Source: Pseudomonas reidholzensis (lineage in GTDB: Bacteria > Pseudomonadota > Gammaproteobacteria > Pseudomonadales > Pseudomonadaceae). From it: a DNA stretch of 64,000 nt. Below the pieces are notes generated by a model. That model did not search any database. It was not told where the DNA came from and worked only from the letters and a program-made list of their open reading frames with translations. The translations under genes and the position numbers were made by a program. The stretch is from NCBI RefSeq assembly GCF_900536025.1, contig NZ_UNOZ01000013.1, forward strand, positions 248,001 through 312,000, given 5' to 3'. Shown one piece after another: positions 1 to 8,081 of the stretch. Within the stretch, counting starts at the first letter, position 1. The number at the start of each line of letters is the position of its first letter.

Positions 1-827
1 TGCTGCCTGGCGAATATGGCGTGGTCATCGGCGAGCTGACGGCGCGTCGCTTCCGCCTCAATACCGGCGACAAACTGACGCTGATCGTGCCTGAAATCAG
101 CAAGGCGCCGGGCGGCATCACCCCGCGCATGCAGCGCCTGACCGTGGTCGGCATCTTCAAGGTCGGCGCCGAGCTGGATGGCTCGCAGGCCTACATCAAC
201 GCGGCCGACGCCGGCGAGATGCAGCGCTGGGCGCCGGGCAGCGTGCAGGGCGTGCGCCTCAAGCTGCACGACCTGTACGCCGCGCCGCAGGTGTCCAAGG
301 CGATTGCCGCGCAGCTGGGCGAGGGCTACCACGCCGATGACTGGTCGCACACCCAGGGCAGCCTGTTCAGTGCGATGAAGATGGAAAAGACCATGATCGG
401 TCTGTTGCTGATGATGATCATCGCGGTGGCGGCGTTCAACATCATCGCCACCCTGGTGATGGTGGTGAACGACAAGGGTGCTGACATCGCCATCCTGCGC
501 ACCATCGGCGCCACGCCCACGCAGATCATGGGCACGTTCATGGTCCAGGGCAGCCTCATCGGCATCGTCGGCACGTTGCTCGGTGGCGTGCTCGGGGTGG
601 TGGCGGCGATCAACGTCAGCCAGATCGTCGGCTGGCTGGAGCGGGTCAGTGGCCAGCACATCTTCACCTCGGACGTGTACTTCATCAGCAGCCTGCCGTC
701 CGAACTGCAGTGGGGTGACGTGGCGATGATCTGTACGGCCGGGTTGGTGATGAGCTTCCTGGCAACGATCTATCCGGCGTACCGGGCTTCGCAGATCGAA
801 CCGGCCATGGCGCTGCGCTACGAGTGA
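1..827 (+). CDS. Lipoprotein-releasing ABC transporter permease (LolC/LolE family), 3' part only
   Basis: Inner-membrane permease of the LolCDE system, which releases lipoproteins to LolA for transport to the outer membrane. The reading frame is open to the left window edge, so the N-terminus and first membrane segment are missing. Visible parts are the end of the periplasmic domain and the C-terminal FtsX-type domain with three hydrophobic stretches (near residues 125-150, 175-205 and 235-255), ending in the YPAYRASQIEPAMALRYE tail typical of LolC/LolE. No lolD follows, so it would be the last gene of a lolC-lolD-lolE operon and therefore probably lolE; the C/E choice is inference. Confidence 0.88.
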   Translation, partial: LPGEYGVVIGELTARRFRLNTGDKLTLIVPEISKAPGGITPRMQRLTVVGIFKVGAELDGSQAYINAADAGEMQRWAPGSVQGVRLKLHDLYAAPQVSKAIAAQLGEGYHADDWSHTQGSLFSAMKMEKTMIGLLLMMIIAVAAFNIIATLVMVVNDKGADIAILRTIGATPTQIMGTFMVQGSLIGIVGTLLGGVLGVVAAINVSQIVGWLERVSGQHIFTSDVYFISSLPSELQWGDVAMICTAGLVMSFLATIYPAYRASQIEPAMALRYE

Positions 828-999
828 TGTACTGGGGCGCTATGCGCCCCTTTCTGACCGGCCCGGCGCCCCGGCAAGGCCGCTCCCACAGTATCAGCGC
901 TTGACCCGTAAATAGGGTTCTTCACGGGTGATTGGGATAGTTGCCGGTGGGGGCGGGTTTCGATTAGCGAGCTTATCCGGTTGATGTGGTGCGGCTCCT
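828..999. repeat. Intergenic spacer with a REP sequence
   Basis: No gene seen. It contains one REP-like stretch near 871-890 (GGCAAGGCCGCTCCCACAG), a widespread Pseudomonas intergenic repeat, directly after the lol gene. Confidence 0.6.
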
Positions 1000-1732
1000 G
1001 GCCCCTTCCGCCCTTACGGCGGGTCACTTTTTTTCTTGGAAAAAAGTAACCAAACCGCTTGCTCCTACATCCGGCCCTTCGCTGCGCTACGGGTCCCCTC
1101 ACTCCGGTCTTGCTCCCGTGAGGACCGCGCCGGACGGGCCTTCCTGGCCCGCGGCGCTTGCCGGCCATCCATGGCCGTCACCTCACTCCGCAAGACCTCC
1201 GTTCGGCCTCCTGAAGTCGCGGTAGATCAAGATCACAAGCCAGATCAAGGGCCAGATCAAGGGCCAGGGCAACGGCTGGCGAATCGCTGCGCTCTCGCTT
1301 GTTTATAAGGGCGGTACAGCGCGTCAGCGCCAGAATGTGCATTGGCAGTTCCGGCCCTTTCGCGGCGCAAGCCCGCTCCCACAGGATCTCCGCTGACCGG
1401 AGGAGCGACACTATCCTGTGGGAGCGGGCTTGCCCCGCGAATAGGCCCGAATATCCACCACCATTGCCAGTGTCGAAGATAACGCCAGCCCAGGCGCCAC
1501 CCGTAACTTGGCGACCTCAGGAGGCCGAACGGAGGTCTTGCGGAGCGAGGTGACGGCCAGGAAGGCCGGCAAGGGCTGCGGGCCAGGAAGGCCCGTACAG
1601 CCCGGTCCTCGCGGGAGCAAGGCCGGAGTGAGGGAACCCGCAGCGCAGCGGAGGGCCGTATGTGGGAGCCGGCGGTTTTTGGTTACTTTTTTCCAAGAAA
1701 AAAAGTGACCCGCCGTAAGGGCGGAAGGGGCC
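1000..1732. repeat. Large imperfect inverted repeat (about 220-bp arms) with nested REP pair
   Basis: The arm at about 1000-1221 is the reverse complement of about 1509-1732. The outer 52 bp (1000-1051 against 1681-1732) is nearly perfect and includes the segment GGCGGGTCACTTTTTTTC. The inner parts (around CAAGACCTCCGTTCGGCCTC and its complement at 1515-1540) are also conserved but diverged in the middle. The roughly 290-bp spacer holds two REP sequences facing each other (1361-1384 and 1416-1442). No transposase or plausible gene is present; open frames inside are compositional. Confidence 0.75.
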
Positions 1733-1823
1733 ATAAGCGTCACCAAATCAGATGGATAAGCCCCCAAGGCCCAACGCATCTACACCGAACACACGCAAAA
1801 AACAGGGGCATCACGCGGTCGGC

Positions 1824-1847
1824 GTGGGAGCGGCCTTGCCCCGCGAT
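1824..1847. repeat. REP sequence
   Basis: TGGGAGCGGCCTTGCCCCGCGA-type REP just downstream of the cinS stop codon. Such elements often sit at the 3' ends of Pseudomonas operons. Confidence 0.6.
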
Positions 1848-1871
1848 AGCGTTGGATAGGGCGCTGAATCG

Positions 1872-3218
1872 CTAACTGACCGGCAGCTCGATCACAAAGC
1901 GCGTCCAGCCGCCTTCGCACTCCACCCGGATCCCGCCGCCGTGCGCCTGGATGATCGACCGGGTAATCGCCAGCCCCAACCCCGCGTGCTCGCTGCTGCC
2001 TTCGCGGCGCGCCGGGTCCGCCCGATAGAACCGATCAAACAGCCGCTGCACGGCCACCGCGTCGATCGCCGGCCCGCTATTGGCGACCACGATGCGCAAC
2101 CCCGCCTCCAGCGTCACCTTGATCATCCCGCCCTGCGGCGTGAAGCGCAGCGCATTGTCGAGCAGGTTGGACAGCGCCCGGCGCAGCATGGGCCGATCAC
2201 CCTCCAGCAATCCCTCACCCTCGCGCAACAACTGCACCTCGGCGTCTTCAGCCAGCCCGGCGTAATACTCCAGCAGCGCATCGACTTCAACGGCCAGGTC
2301 CAGCGGCTGGCGGTTGGGCATCAGCAGGCCGTGGTCGGCCTTGGCCAGGTAGAGCATGTCGTTGACCAGCTGGGCCATCCATTGCAGCTCTTCCAGGTTG
2401 CCGTGCAGCGCCTCGCGGTACTCCTCGAGGCTGCGCGGGCGGGTCAGGGTCACCTGGGTGTGGGTCAGCAGGTTGGACAGCGGCGTGCGCAGCTCGTGGG
2501 CGATGTCTGCAGAGAACGCCGAGAGGCGCTGAAAGGCGTCGTCCAGGCGCTGCAGCATGCCGTTGATGGTGCTCGCCAGCTCGGCCAGCTCCTCCGGCAT
2601 CTGCGCCACCGGCAGGCGAGTGGTCAGCGAGCGGGCATTGACGCTGGCCGCCACTTCGCCGATCTGCCGCAACGGCCGCAGCCCGCGGCGCACCGCCCAG
2701 GCGCCGAGCAGGGCGGTGGCCAGCGCCGACAGGCCGACGGTCAGCCAGATCAGCCGCTGCATGCCCTGCAGAAAATGCTGGTGGTGGGTGATGTCGAGCA
2801 GCAGGGTCAGTTGCGCCGACCGTGCCGCGCGCGCGTTCAGCGGTACCGTCAGGCTGCGGTAGTCGACGCCGTCGGCATGCGAGGTGGCCAGGCCAGGCTG
2901 AGGGCTGGGGGCGGGCAGGCCGTGGCGGCTTTCGAACCAGGTCTCGCCTGCCGCAGAGCTGATGCGCAAGGCGAGATCGGCCTGGTGGCTGAGTTCACCG
3001 CGCAGCAGCGGCAGCCGGGTGGCGAGGGTCTCCGGCGAGTCGACGCCGGCCAGCTGGCGGCGCAGTTGCGCCAGGCGGTTGCCCAGCAACTGCTGGTCGA
3101 GCTCGATGAAGTGCCGTTCGCTGGCGCGGTTGAACAGCAGGCCGGCGCTTAGCGAAACCGCCGCGGTGCAGGCGGCGAACAGCAGCGCCAGGCGGCTGCC
3201 GAGTGACAGGCGGCGCAT
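1872..3218 (-). CDS. cinS: Copper-sensing histidine kinase CinS
   Basis: Membrane sensor kinase, 448 aa, of the heavy-metal sensor (CusS/CopS) type. Order: TM1 (residues 10-29), periplasmic domain (30-150), TM2 (155-175), HAMP, dimerisation box FSADIAHELRTPL with His241, then N box NLLDNALRF and G box GLGLAITRS. Periplasmic His36 and a His cluster at 145-148 lie next to the two membrane segments. As I recall, two histidines at about these places are needed for copper sensing in P. putida CinS. The start was chosen because its ATG overlaps the regulator stop codon (TGATG), indicating coupled translation. The name rests on the neighbouring cinA-queF pair. Confidence 0.85.
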   Translation of the reverse strand: MRRLSLGSRLALLFAACTAAVSLSAGLLFNRASERHFIELDQQLLGNRLAQLRRQLAGVDSPETLATRLPLLRGELSHQADLALRISSAAGETWFESRHGLPAPSPQPGLATSHADGVDYRSLTVPLNARAARSAQLTLLLDITHHQHFLQGMQRLIWLTVGLSALATALLGAWAVRRGLRPLRQIGEVAASVNARSLTTRLPVAQMPEELAELASTINGMLQRLDDAFQRLSAFSADIAHELRTPLSNLLTHTQVTLTRPRSLEEYREALHGNLEELQWMAQLVNDMLYLAKADHGLLMPNRQPLDLAVEVDALLEYYAGLAEDAEVQLLREGEGLLEGDRPMLRRALSNLLDNALRFTPQGGMIKVTLEAGLRIVVANSGPAIDAVAVQRLFDRFYRADPARREGSSEHAGLGLAITRSIIQAHGGGIRVECEGGWTRFVIELPVS

Positions 3219-3898
3219 CACCCCTGGCGCTCTTCGAGCACATAGCCCATGCCGCGCACGGTGTGGATCAGCTTGTCCGGGTGGGCGTCGTCGACTTTCA
3301 GGCGCAAGCGGCGGATCGCGACTTCGATGACATTGGTGTCGCTGTCGAAATTCATGTCCCACACCTGCGAGGCGATCAGCGATTTGGGCAGCACCTCGCC
3401 CTGGCGGCGCAGCAGCAGTTCGAGCAGGGCGAACTCCTTGGCGGTCAGGTCGATGCGCTGGCCGGCGCGTTCGACCCGCCGGCGGATCAGGTCCAGGCGC
3501 AGGTCGGCGAGCTGCAGGCTGGTGTCCTGGTTCGGGCTGGCGCCGCGCCGTAGCAGGGTGCGCACCCGCGCCAGCAGCTCGGAAAAGGCGAACGGCTTGA
3601 CCAGGTAATCGTCGGCACCCAGCTCCAGGCCGTGCACCCGATCCTCCACGGCGTCGCGGGCGGTGAGGAACAGCACCGGGGTTTCCAGGCCGGCCTGGCG
3701 CACGGCCTGGAGAATCTGCCAGCCATCCCGGCCCGGCAGCATCACGTCGAGGATCAGCAAGGCATGGTCGCCGGTCAGCGCCAGGTGCAGCCCCGTGTCG
3801 CCATCGGCCGCCAGCTCGGTGGCAAAGCCGGCTTCACTGAGGCCCTGGCGCAGGTAGTGGCCGGTCTTGGCCTGGTCTTCGACGATCAGCAGTTTCAT
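3218..3898 (-). CDS. cinR: Copper-responsive response regulator CinR
   Basis: OmpR/PhoB-type regulator, 226 aa. The receiver domain has the acidic pocket ED at 7-8, phosphoacceptor Asp51 in [13 protein letters not shown] and the lysine of DDYLVKPF. The C-terminal winged helix contains [16 protein letters not shown] and ends with [12 protein letters not shown], typical of the CusR/CopR/IrlR group. It is cotranscribed with cinS (1-nt overlap) and divergent from cinA. By family knowledge it binds a palindromic box in the shared intergenic region and activates cinA-queF when copper rises. Confidence 0.87.
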   Translation of the reverse strand: MKLLIVEDQAKTGHYLRQGLSEAGFATELAADGDTGLHLALTGDHALLILDVMLPGRDGWQILQAVRQAGLETPVLFLTARDAVEDRVHGLELGADDYLVKPFAFSELLARVRTLLRRGASPNQDTSLQLADLRLDLIRRRVERAGQRIDLTAKEFALLELLLRRQGEVLPKSLIASQVWDMNFDSDTNVIEVAIRRLRLKVDDAHPDKLIHTVRGMGYVLEERQG

Positions 3899-3970
3899 CA
3901 GGGGCGTTGTCCAGGCAGGGTATCGATACGGCTGAAAATGATACGTGACAGTTTACCCCGCGGGCCAAGC

Positions 3971-3986
3971 TGACAAAGTTGTAATC
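3971..3986. promoter_or_regulatory. Candidate CinR (CopR/CusR-type) binding box
   Basis: TGACAAAGTTGTAATC is an imperfect palindrome resembling the TGACAA-N2/3-TTGTCA boxes of copper regulators. It lies 72 bp before the cinA start and 73 bp before the cinR start, so it could serve both promoters. Inference from spacing and similarity. Confidence 0.6.
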
Positions 3987-4057
3987 TTGCCGTCAGCCAA
4001 CTGCCAGTCGGTGCTCCCTAGAGTAGCCGGATGATTGCTGTAACCCCCGGAGTAGAC

Positions 4058-4567
4058 ATGAAACACCTGTTCATCGGCGCCGCCCTCGCACTCTTCGGCC
4101 TGCCCACCCTGGCCGCTGAGGGTCACGCTCATGGCTTTGCTTTCGGCGAGCCGGCCCCGGCCGCCAAGGCCACCCGCACCGTCGAAGTGGTGCTCAAGGA
4201 CATCGCCTTCGAGCCCGCCAGCCTGCAGGTCAAGGCGGGCGAGACGGTGCGCTTCGTGCTGATCAACCAGGGCCAGCTGCCGCACGAGTTCAACCTCGGC
4301 GACAAGGCCATGCACGTCGAACACCAGAAGCAGATGGTGGCCATGCAGGGCAAGATCTTCACCGCCGGCAGCCAGCACGAGGGCATGGACCACAGCCAGA
4401 TGGGCCATGGCGAGCATGGCCACGATGGCGGTAACACGGTGCTGCTGCAGCCCGGCCAGCGCGGTGAGCTGACCTGGACCTTCCGCACCTCGGCACCGAT
4501 CGAATTCGCCTGCAACGTGCCTGGGCACTATCAGGCGGGCATGGTCGGGCCGTTGACCATCGAGTGA
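4058..4567 (+). CDS. cinA: Methionine/histidine-rich azurin-like cupredoxin CinA
   Basis: Periplasmic copper protein, 169 aa. The start is the ATG of MKHLFIG, preceded by CCGGAG; it gives a clean signal peptide with cleavage after LPTLAA. The cupredoxin fold shows the copper ligands: His in LPHEFNL and the Cys-His-Met cluster FACNVPGHYQAGM near the C-terminus. Between them lies an insert rich in Met and His (HVEHQKQM to GEHGHDGG), which may bind extra Cu(I). It matches the unusual methionine-rich azurin-like protein of the P. putida copper-inducible cin operon. Likely role: copper buffering or electron transfer under copper stress. Confidence 0.88.
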   Translation: MKHLFIGAALALFGLPTLAAEGHAHGFAFGEPAPAAKATRTVEVVLKDIAFEPASLQVKAGETVRFVLINQGQLPHEFNLGDKAMHVEHQKQMVAMQGKIFTAGSQHEGMDHSQMGHGEHGHDGGNTVLLQPGQRGELTWTFRTSAPIEFACNVPGHYQAGMVGPLTIE

Positions 4568-4632
4568 CTTCACGCCCAAGGCAGGCTGCAAAACCGGTAA
4601 ACTAGGCGCATCCGTTTTTTCAGGTTCTGACC

Positions 4633-5463
4633 ATGCATCCTGCCGCCGAACACTCCCCGCTGGGCAAGTCCAGCGAATACATCTCCACTTACACCCCTTC
4701 GCTGCTGTTTCCCATTCCGCGCCTGGCCAAGTGGGCCGAGCTCGGGGTCAGCGGTGATGCCTTGCCGTGGCAGGGTGTCGACTACTGGAACTGCTTCGAG
4801 CTGTCCTGGCTGTTGCCGTCGGGCAAGCCGGTGGTGGCCATCGGTGAGTTCGCGATCCCTGCGGCGTCGCCGAACATCATCGAGTCGAAGTCGTTCAAGC
4901 TGTACCTCAACTCGCTGAACCAGACCGTGTTCGCCAGCACCGAGGCGCTGCAGGCATGCCTGGAGCAGGACCTGTCGGCGGCGGCTGGCAAGCCGGTGAG
5001 CGTGCGCGTGCGTACCCTGGCCGAGGTTGAAGGCGAGGGCGTGGTGGCGTTGCCGGGGCAGTGCATCGATGGGCTGGACGTGGCGATCAACAACTACGAG
5101 CAGCCGCAGCCGCAGTTGCTCCAGTGTGACGCGGATCGGGTGGTGGAGGAGGCGGTGCACAGCCACCTGCTCAAGTCCAACTGTCCGGTGACCGGCCAGC
5201 CGGACTGGGGCAGCGTGGTGGTCGAGTACAAGGGCCTGGCGCTGGACCATGGCAGCCTGCTGACCTACCTGGTGAGCTTCCGCCAGCATGCCGACTTCCA
5301 TGAGCAGTGCGTCGAGCGGATCTACCTCGACCTCAAGCGATTGCTCAAGCCGGAGCACCTGACGGTGTATGCGCGGTATGTGCGCCGGGGTGGGCTGGAC
5401 ATCAACCCGTACCGCAGCACCGGGCCGATCAGCCCGCGTAACCTGCGCTTGGTTCGGCAGTAA
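4633..5463 (+). CDS. queF: NADPH-dependent 7-cyano-7-deazaguanine reductase QueF (CinQ)
   Basis: Reduces preQ0 to preQ1 in queuosine biosynthesis. At 276 aa it is the long two-domain (E. coli-type) QueF. The QueF motif [11 protein letters not shown] is at residues 82-92, and the catalytic cysteine is Cys184 in [13 protein letters not shown], which forms the thioimide with substrate. It follows cinA by 65 bp without an obvious terminator. In P. putida the homologue (cinQ) is cotranscribed with cinA and copper-induced, so queuosine synthesis is tied here to copper stress. The reason for that link is not clear from sequence. Confidence 0.93.
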   Translation: MHPAAEHSPLGKSSEYISTYTPSLLFPIPRLAKWAELGVSGDALPWQGVDYWNCFELSWLLPSGKPVVAIGEFAIPAASPNIIESKSFKLYLNSLNQTVFASTEALQACLEQDLSAAAGKPVSVRVRTLAEVEGEGVVALPGQCIDGLDVAINNYEQPQPQLLQCDADRVVEEAVHSHLLKSNCPVTGQPDWGSVVVEYKGLALDHGSLLTYLVSFRQHADFHEQCVERIYLDLKRLLKPEHLTVYARYVRRGGLDINPYRSTGPISPRNLRLVRQ

Positions 5464-5482
5464 TTCGTAATTCGAGAGTGCC

Positions 5483-5571
5483 GGGGCCGCGTTGCGGCCC
5501 TTTCGCGACACAAGGCCGCTCCCACAGGTTACGCGCCGTTGGTGAGTTGCGCGGCACCTGTGGGGGCGGCC
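5483..5571. repeat. Inverted pair of REP sequences
   Basis: A REP (GACACAAGGCCGCTCCCACAG, about 5507-5527) and an opposing copy (CACCTGTGGGGGCGGCC, about 5555-5571) sit between queF and the convergent DUF4404 gene. They could fold into a hairpin that ends both transcripts. Confidence 0.6.
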
Positions 5572-5596
5572 CAGTGACGCTGCAGGTGCAGTGAGC

Positions 5597-5860
5597 TCAG
5601 ATGCCCATGCTGTGCAGGCTGTTGGCAATGCTGCGCAGGGTCGCGGTCAGGTCTGGGTGTTCGACTTCAAAGCGTTCGACCGCCAGGTTGAAACCGTCGG
5701 CCAGGTTGTTGTCCGGTGTCGCTTCTTCCAGCTTGAGCTGAGCTTCTATCTGTCTGGCTTCCTCGTGCAGCGCGGCCAGCTCGTCTTCGGTGAGCGGCAC
5801 GTTTCGATCCAGTTGCTCGCGCAGGCTGTTCAAGCGCTCTTGCAGTTCGCGGGCGGGCAT
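5597..5860 (-). CDS. DUF4404 family protein
   Basis: Small acidic, helical protein of 87 aa. The start at 5860 (MPARELQERL) was preferred over an upstream ATG because it has GGGAG seven bases before it and starts the conserved part. The sequence is almost all amphipathic helix (LQERLNSLREQLD, LHEEARQIEAQLKLEE) and ends with SIANSLHSMGI, characteristic of DUF4404 proteins common in Pseudomonas. No enzymatic motif or export signal; probably cytoplasmic and oligomeric. Function unknown. Confidence 0.75.
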   Translation of the reverse strand: MPARELQERLNSLREQLDRNVPLTEDELAALHEEARQIEAQLKLEEATPDNNLADGFNLAVERFEVEHPDLTATLRSIANSLHSMGI

Positions 5861-5981
5861 GGGTTGTTCTCCCTCAATGACTTGGCAAAGCATGGACCTC
5901 AGCCACCCGGCAAAGGTTCTCGCCTGCTTCAAGCGTAATCCACTCGCCGCTGCTTTGCATGATCCGCGTCAATCACCTGTA

Positions 5982-6545
5982 TCAGGGTTTTTCGCCCTTG
6001 CGGCGACGCTGGGCGATGTCCGCCAGGCAGGTGTCCAGCGCCTCCAGGTGGTCGATCACCGAATGCACGCCCAGGCCGAACAGCTCAAGCGTGGCCTTGC
6101 CGCGGGCCAGCTCGCGGTCTTGCGCGGTGAGTGCCTGCCAGTGGCTCGACGACAGGTCGCAGGACGGGCTGCAGGTCGCCAGGCCGACGGTCCACAGCCC
6201 GGCGTTGAGCCCTGACTCGAGCAGGTACGGGTCGCCGCTGACCACCACGCAGCCCTCCAGTTGCTGGCTTTGCAGCTGCATCAAGGCTTGCCAGCAGGCA
6301 TCCGGCGCCGGCCAGGGCGAGGGCGCCCCGAGGTGCCCCGGCAGCCACGCCGGCAGCACGCTGGCCAGGTCGCTGCCCTCGCGGCTGTGTGGCTCGTCGA
6401 GCCAGATGCAGGGGATTGCCCGGCGGCGCAGGCCGTCGAGGGCTTCCAGCGCGCCCGGGGCGGGCAGGGGGCTACCGCTGGGGGCCTGGACCAGGCAGCC
6501 GCGCAGGCCAAACAGCACAGCGGTAAAGGCGGGAGCGTCATGCAT
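5982..6545 (-). CDS. HAD-like protein lacking the catalytic aspartates
   Basis: 187-aa protein with the layout of a small HAD-superfamily hydrolase (beta-phosphoglucomutase/phosphonatase-like). It has VVVSGDPYLLESGLNAGLWTVGL (motif II/III region) and a C-terminal VIDHLEAL helix. The N-terminal motif that normally reads DxDG is LFGLRGCLV, so both the nucleophile and the acid/base Asp are absent. This suggests a pseudo-enzyme or regulatory role. The start ATG has CAGGGAA upstream. It is divergent from mlaA. Confidence 0.6.
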   Translation of the reverse strand: MHDAPAFTAVLFGLRGCLVQAPSGSPLPAPGALEALDGLRRRAIPCIWLDEPHSREGSDLASVLPAWLPGHLGAPSPWPAPDACWQALMQLQSQQLEGCVVVSGDPYLLESGLNAGLWTVGLATCSPSCDLSSSHWQALTAQDRELARGKATLELFGLGVHSVIDHLEALDTCLADIAQRRRKGEKP

Positions 6546-6738
6546 GGCAAATTCCCTGAAATACGTCGCAGGCTAGACGCCGAACATGACCGTCCGATGA
6601 CGGCGTAACCGATGTTCACAAAATGTTGAGCAAAACTGTGTAAAGCTGTTTATCGGCCAGCGACGCTTTATACTGTCGCCCAATTACAACAGCGCGCCTC
6701 GGCGGCTGTGACCGTGAAACCCGATGGAGAAACATCAT

Positions 6739-7446
6739 ATGCCTAGGATCGGTGCCAGTGTGATCGAGCGAATCACCCAGGCCTGTGTCTGCGCCAGTCT
6801 GCTGCTGGCGCCGGTGGCAGCCTCGCAGGCGGCGACCGAGGATGACCCTTGGGAGTCGGTCAACCGACCGATCTTCCGGTTCAACGATACCCTCGACACC
6901 TATGCCCTGAAACCGCTGGCCCAGGGTTACCAGGCGATCACCCCGCAGTTTCTCGAAGACGGCATTCACAATGTCTTCCGCAACCTGGGCGACGTCACCA
7001 ACCTGGCCAACAATGTGCTCCAGCTCAAGCCGCACGCGGCGGGCGTCGACACTGCGCGGTTGATCGTCAACACCACCTTCGGCATTGGCGGCTTCTTCGA
7101 CGTCGGCACCAAGATGGGCCTGCAGCGCAACGACGAAGACTTCGGCCAGACCCTGGGCTACTGGGGCGTCTCCAGTGGCCCGTACGTGGTCATCCCGCTG
7201 CTCGGCCCAAGCACCGTGCGTGACGGCCTGGCCAAGTACCCGGACAGCTACACCGAACCCTACCGCTACATCAACCACGTGCCGACGCGCAACTCGATCC
7301 TCCCCGTGGACCTGATCGACACCCGCGCCAGCCTGCTGTCGGCCGAGAAGCTGATCAGCGGCGACAAGTACGTGTTCATTCGCAACGCCTACCTGCAGAA
7401 CCGCGAGTTCAAGGTCAAGGATGGCGAAGTCGAAGACGACTTCTGA
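6739..7446 (+). CDS. mlaA: MlaA/VacJ family outer-membrane lipid-asymmetry protein
   Basis: Component of the Mla pathway, which removes misplaced phospholipids from the outer leaflet and passes them to MlaC. 235 aa from ATG 6739 (GGAGA nine bases upstream). The VacJ domain is clear: DPWESVNRPIFRFND, GIGGFFDVGTKMGLQ, DFGQTLGYWGVSSGPYVVIPLLGPSTVRDG (spread over residues 35-165). Unlike E. coli MlaA, the leader (ACVCASLLLAPVAASQA) has no proper lipobox and looks like an ordinary signal-peptidase I site, so the protein may not be lipidated. A strong terminator follows the gene. Confidence 0.9.
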   Translation: MPRIGASVIERITQACVCASLLLAPVAASQAATEDDPWESVNRPIFRFNDTLDTYALKPLAQGYQAITPQFLEDGIHNVFRNLGDVTNLANNVLQLKPHAAGVDTARLIVNTTFGIGGFFDVGTKMGLQRNDEDFGQTLGYWGVSSGPYVVIPLLGPSTVRDGLAKYPDSYTEPYRYINHVPTRNSILPVDLIDTRASLLSAEKLISGDKYVFIRNAYLQNREFKVKDGEVEDDF

Positions 7447-7471
7447 TCCCGGCGGATGTCACTGCGACTGT

Positions 7472-7503
7472 AAAAAAAGCGACCCTCGGGTCGCCTTTTT
7501 TTT
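7472..7503. terminator. Rho-independent terminator
   Basis: Stem GCGACCC-tc-GGGTCGC (7479-7494) flanked by an A run and a T run. It can end both mlaA (plus strand) and the converging PilZ gene (minus strand). Confidence 0.92.
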
Positions 7504-7512
7504 CGTAACAGA

Positions 7513-7812
7513 TCAATGCATCGCCAGGATGCGCAGACCGAACCTGTGCTGCCCGCCGGGCTGATCGGCGATCCACACCACCTCGGTACTGGCGTGCAGG
7601 CCCTTGAGGGCAGGGTGATCGGAGTCGATGCGCACTTCGACCTTGTCGCCGACCTGATAGCGCTGCGCCGCCTTGACCTGCATGCCGCCGCTGGACAGGT
7701 CCAGGCACACCGCTGCGACCACTTGGCCAGCGTGCAGCAGGCTGACCTCGGCATCGATGCGCATGCGGATGAAATCGCGCTTTTCGCTGTGATTGCTGGG
7801 TGTCTGGTGCAT
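7513..7812 (-). CDS. PilZ domain protein
   Basis: 99 aa, start at 7812 (MHQTPSNHSEKRDFIR) with AAAGGA six bases upstream; a longer start is less likely. Single PilZ domain: the first c-di-GMP-binding element is reduced to EKRDFIRMRIDAEV (a variant of RxxxR), the second is the conserved DLSSGGMQV (D/NxSxxG). It ends with RFGLRILAMH. It probably binds cyclic di-GMP and relays it to a partner. It lies between mlaA and rssB, an order also found in P. aeruginosa. Confidence 0.85.
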   Translation of the reverse strand: MHQTPSNHSEKRDFIRMRIDAEVSLLHAGQVVAAVCLDLSSGGMQVKAAQRYQVGDKVEVRIDSDHPALKGLHASTEVVWIADQPGGQHRFGLRILAMH

Positions 7813-8081
7813 GCTCGATCCTTTCATCGGGTTGCGTTGGACAGCTTTCTTATAACTCCCGGTAATTTGCCCTGTAAAGTCCAGCGCACCCGGCGCTCGC
7901 ATGCTTGAAACGCCTGGCGGATGGGAGTACCGTCTGCGCCTTACAGGGCACCTCTGCTGGTTGCCGGACAAGCATTCTTGTCCTACAACTCAAAGAGTAG
8001 AGCAGCCAACGAGTATTCCAGTAGCCTTCGTCGCGCTTTCAGACGATCCTACGCCAACCTAATCCGGCGCCGTTCGCCCAC

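Noticed and set aside
818..1779. Several open frames of 80-120 codons inside the inverted repeat
   Set aside because: They are mirror images of one another in the two arms, lack ribosome sites and have repeat-driven composition.
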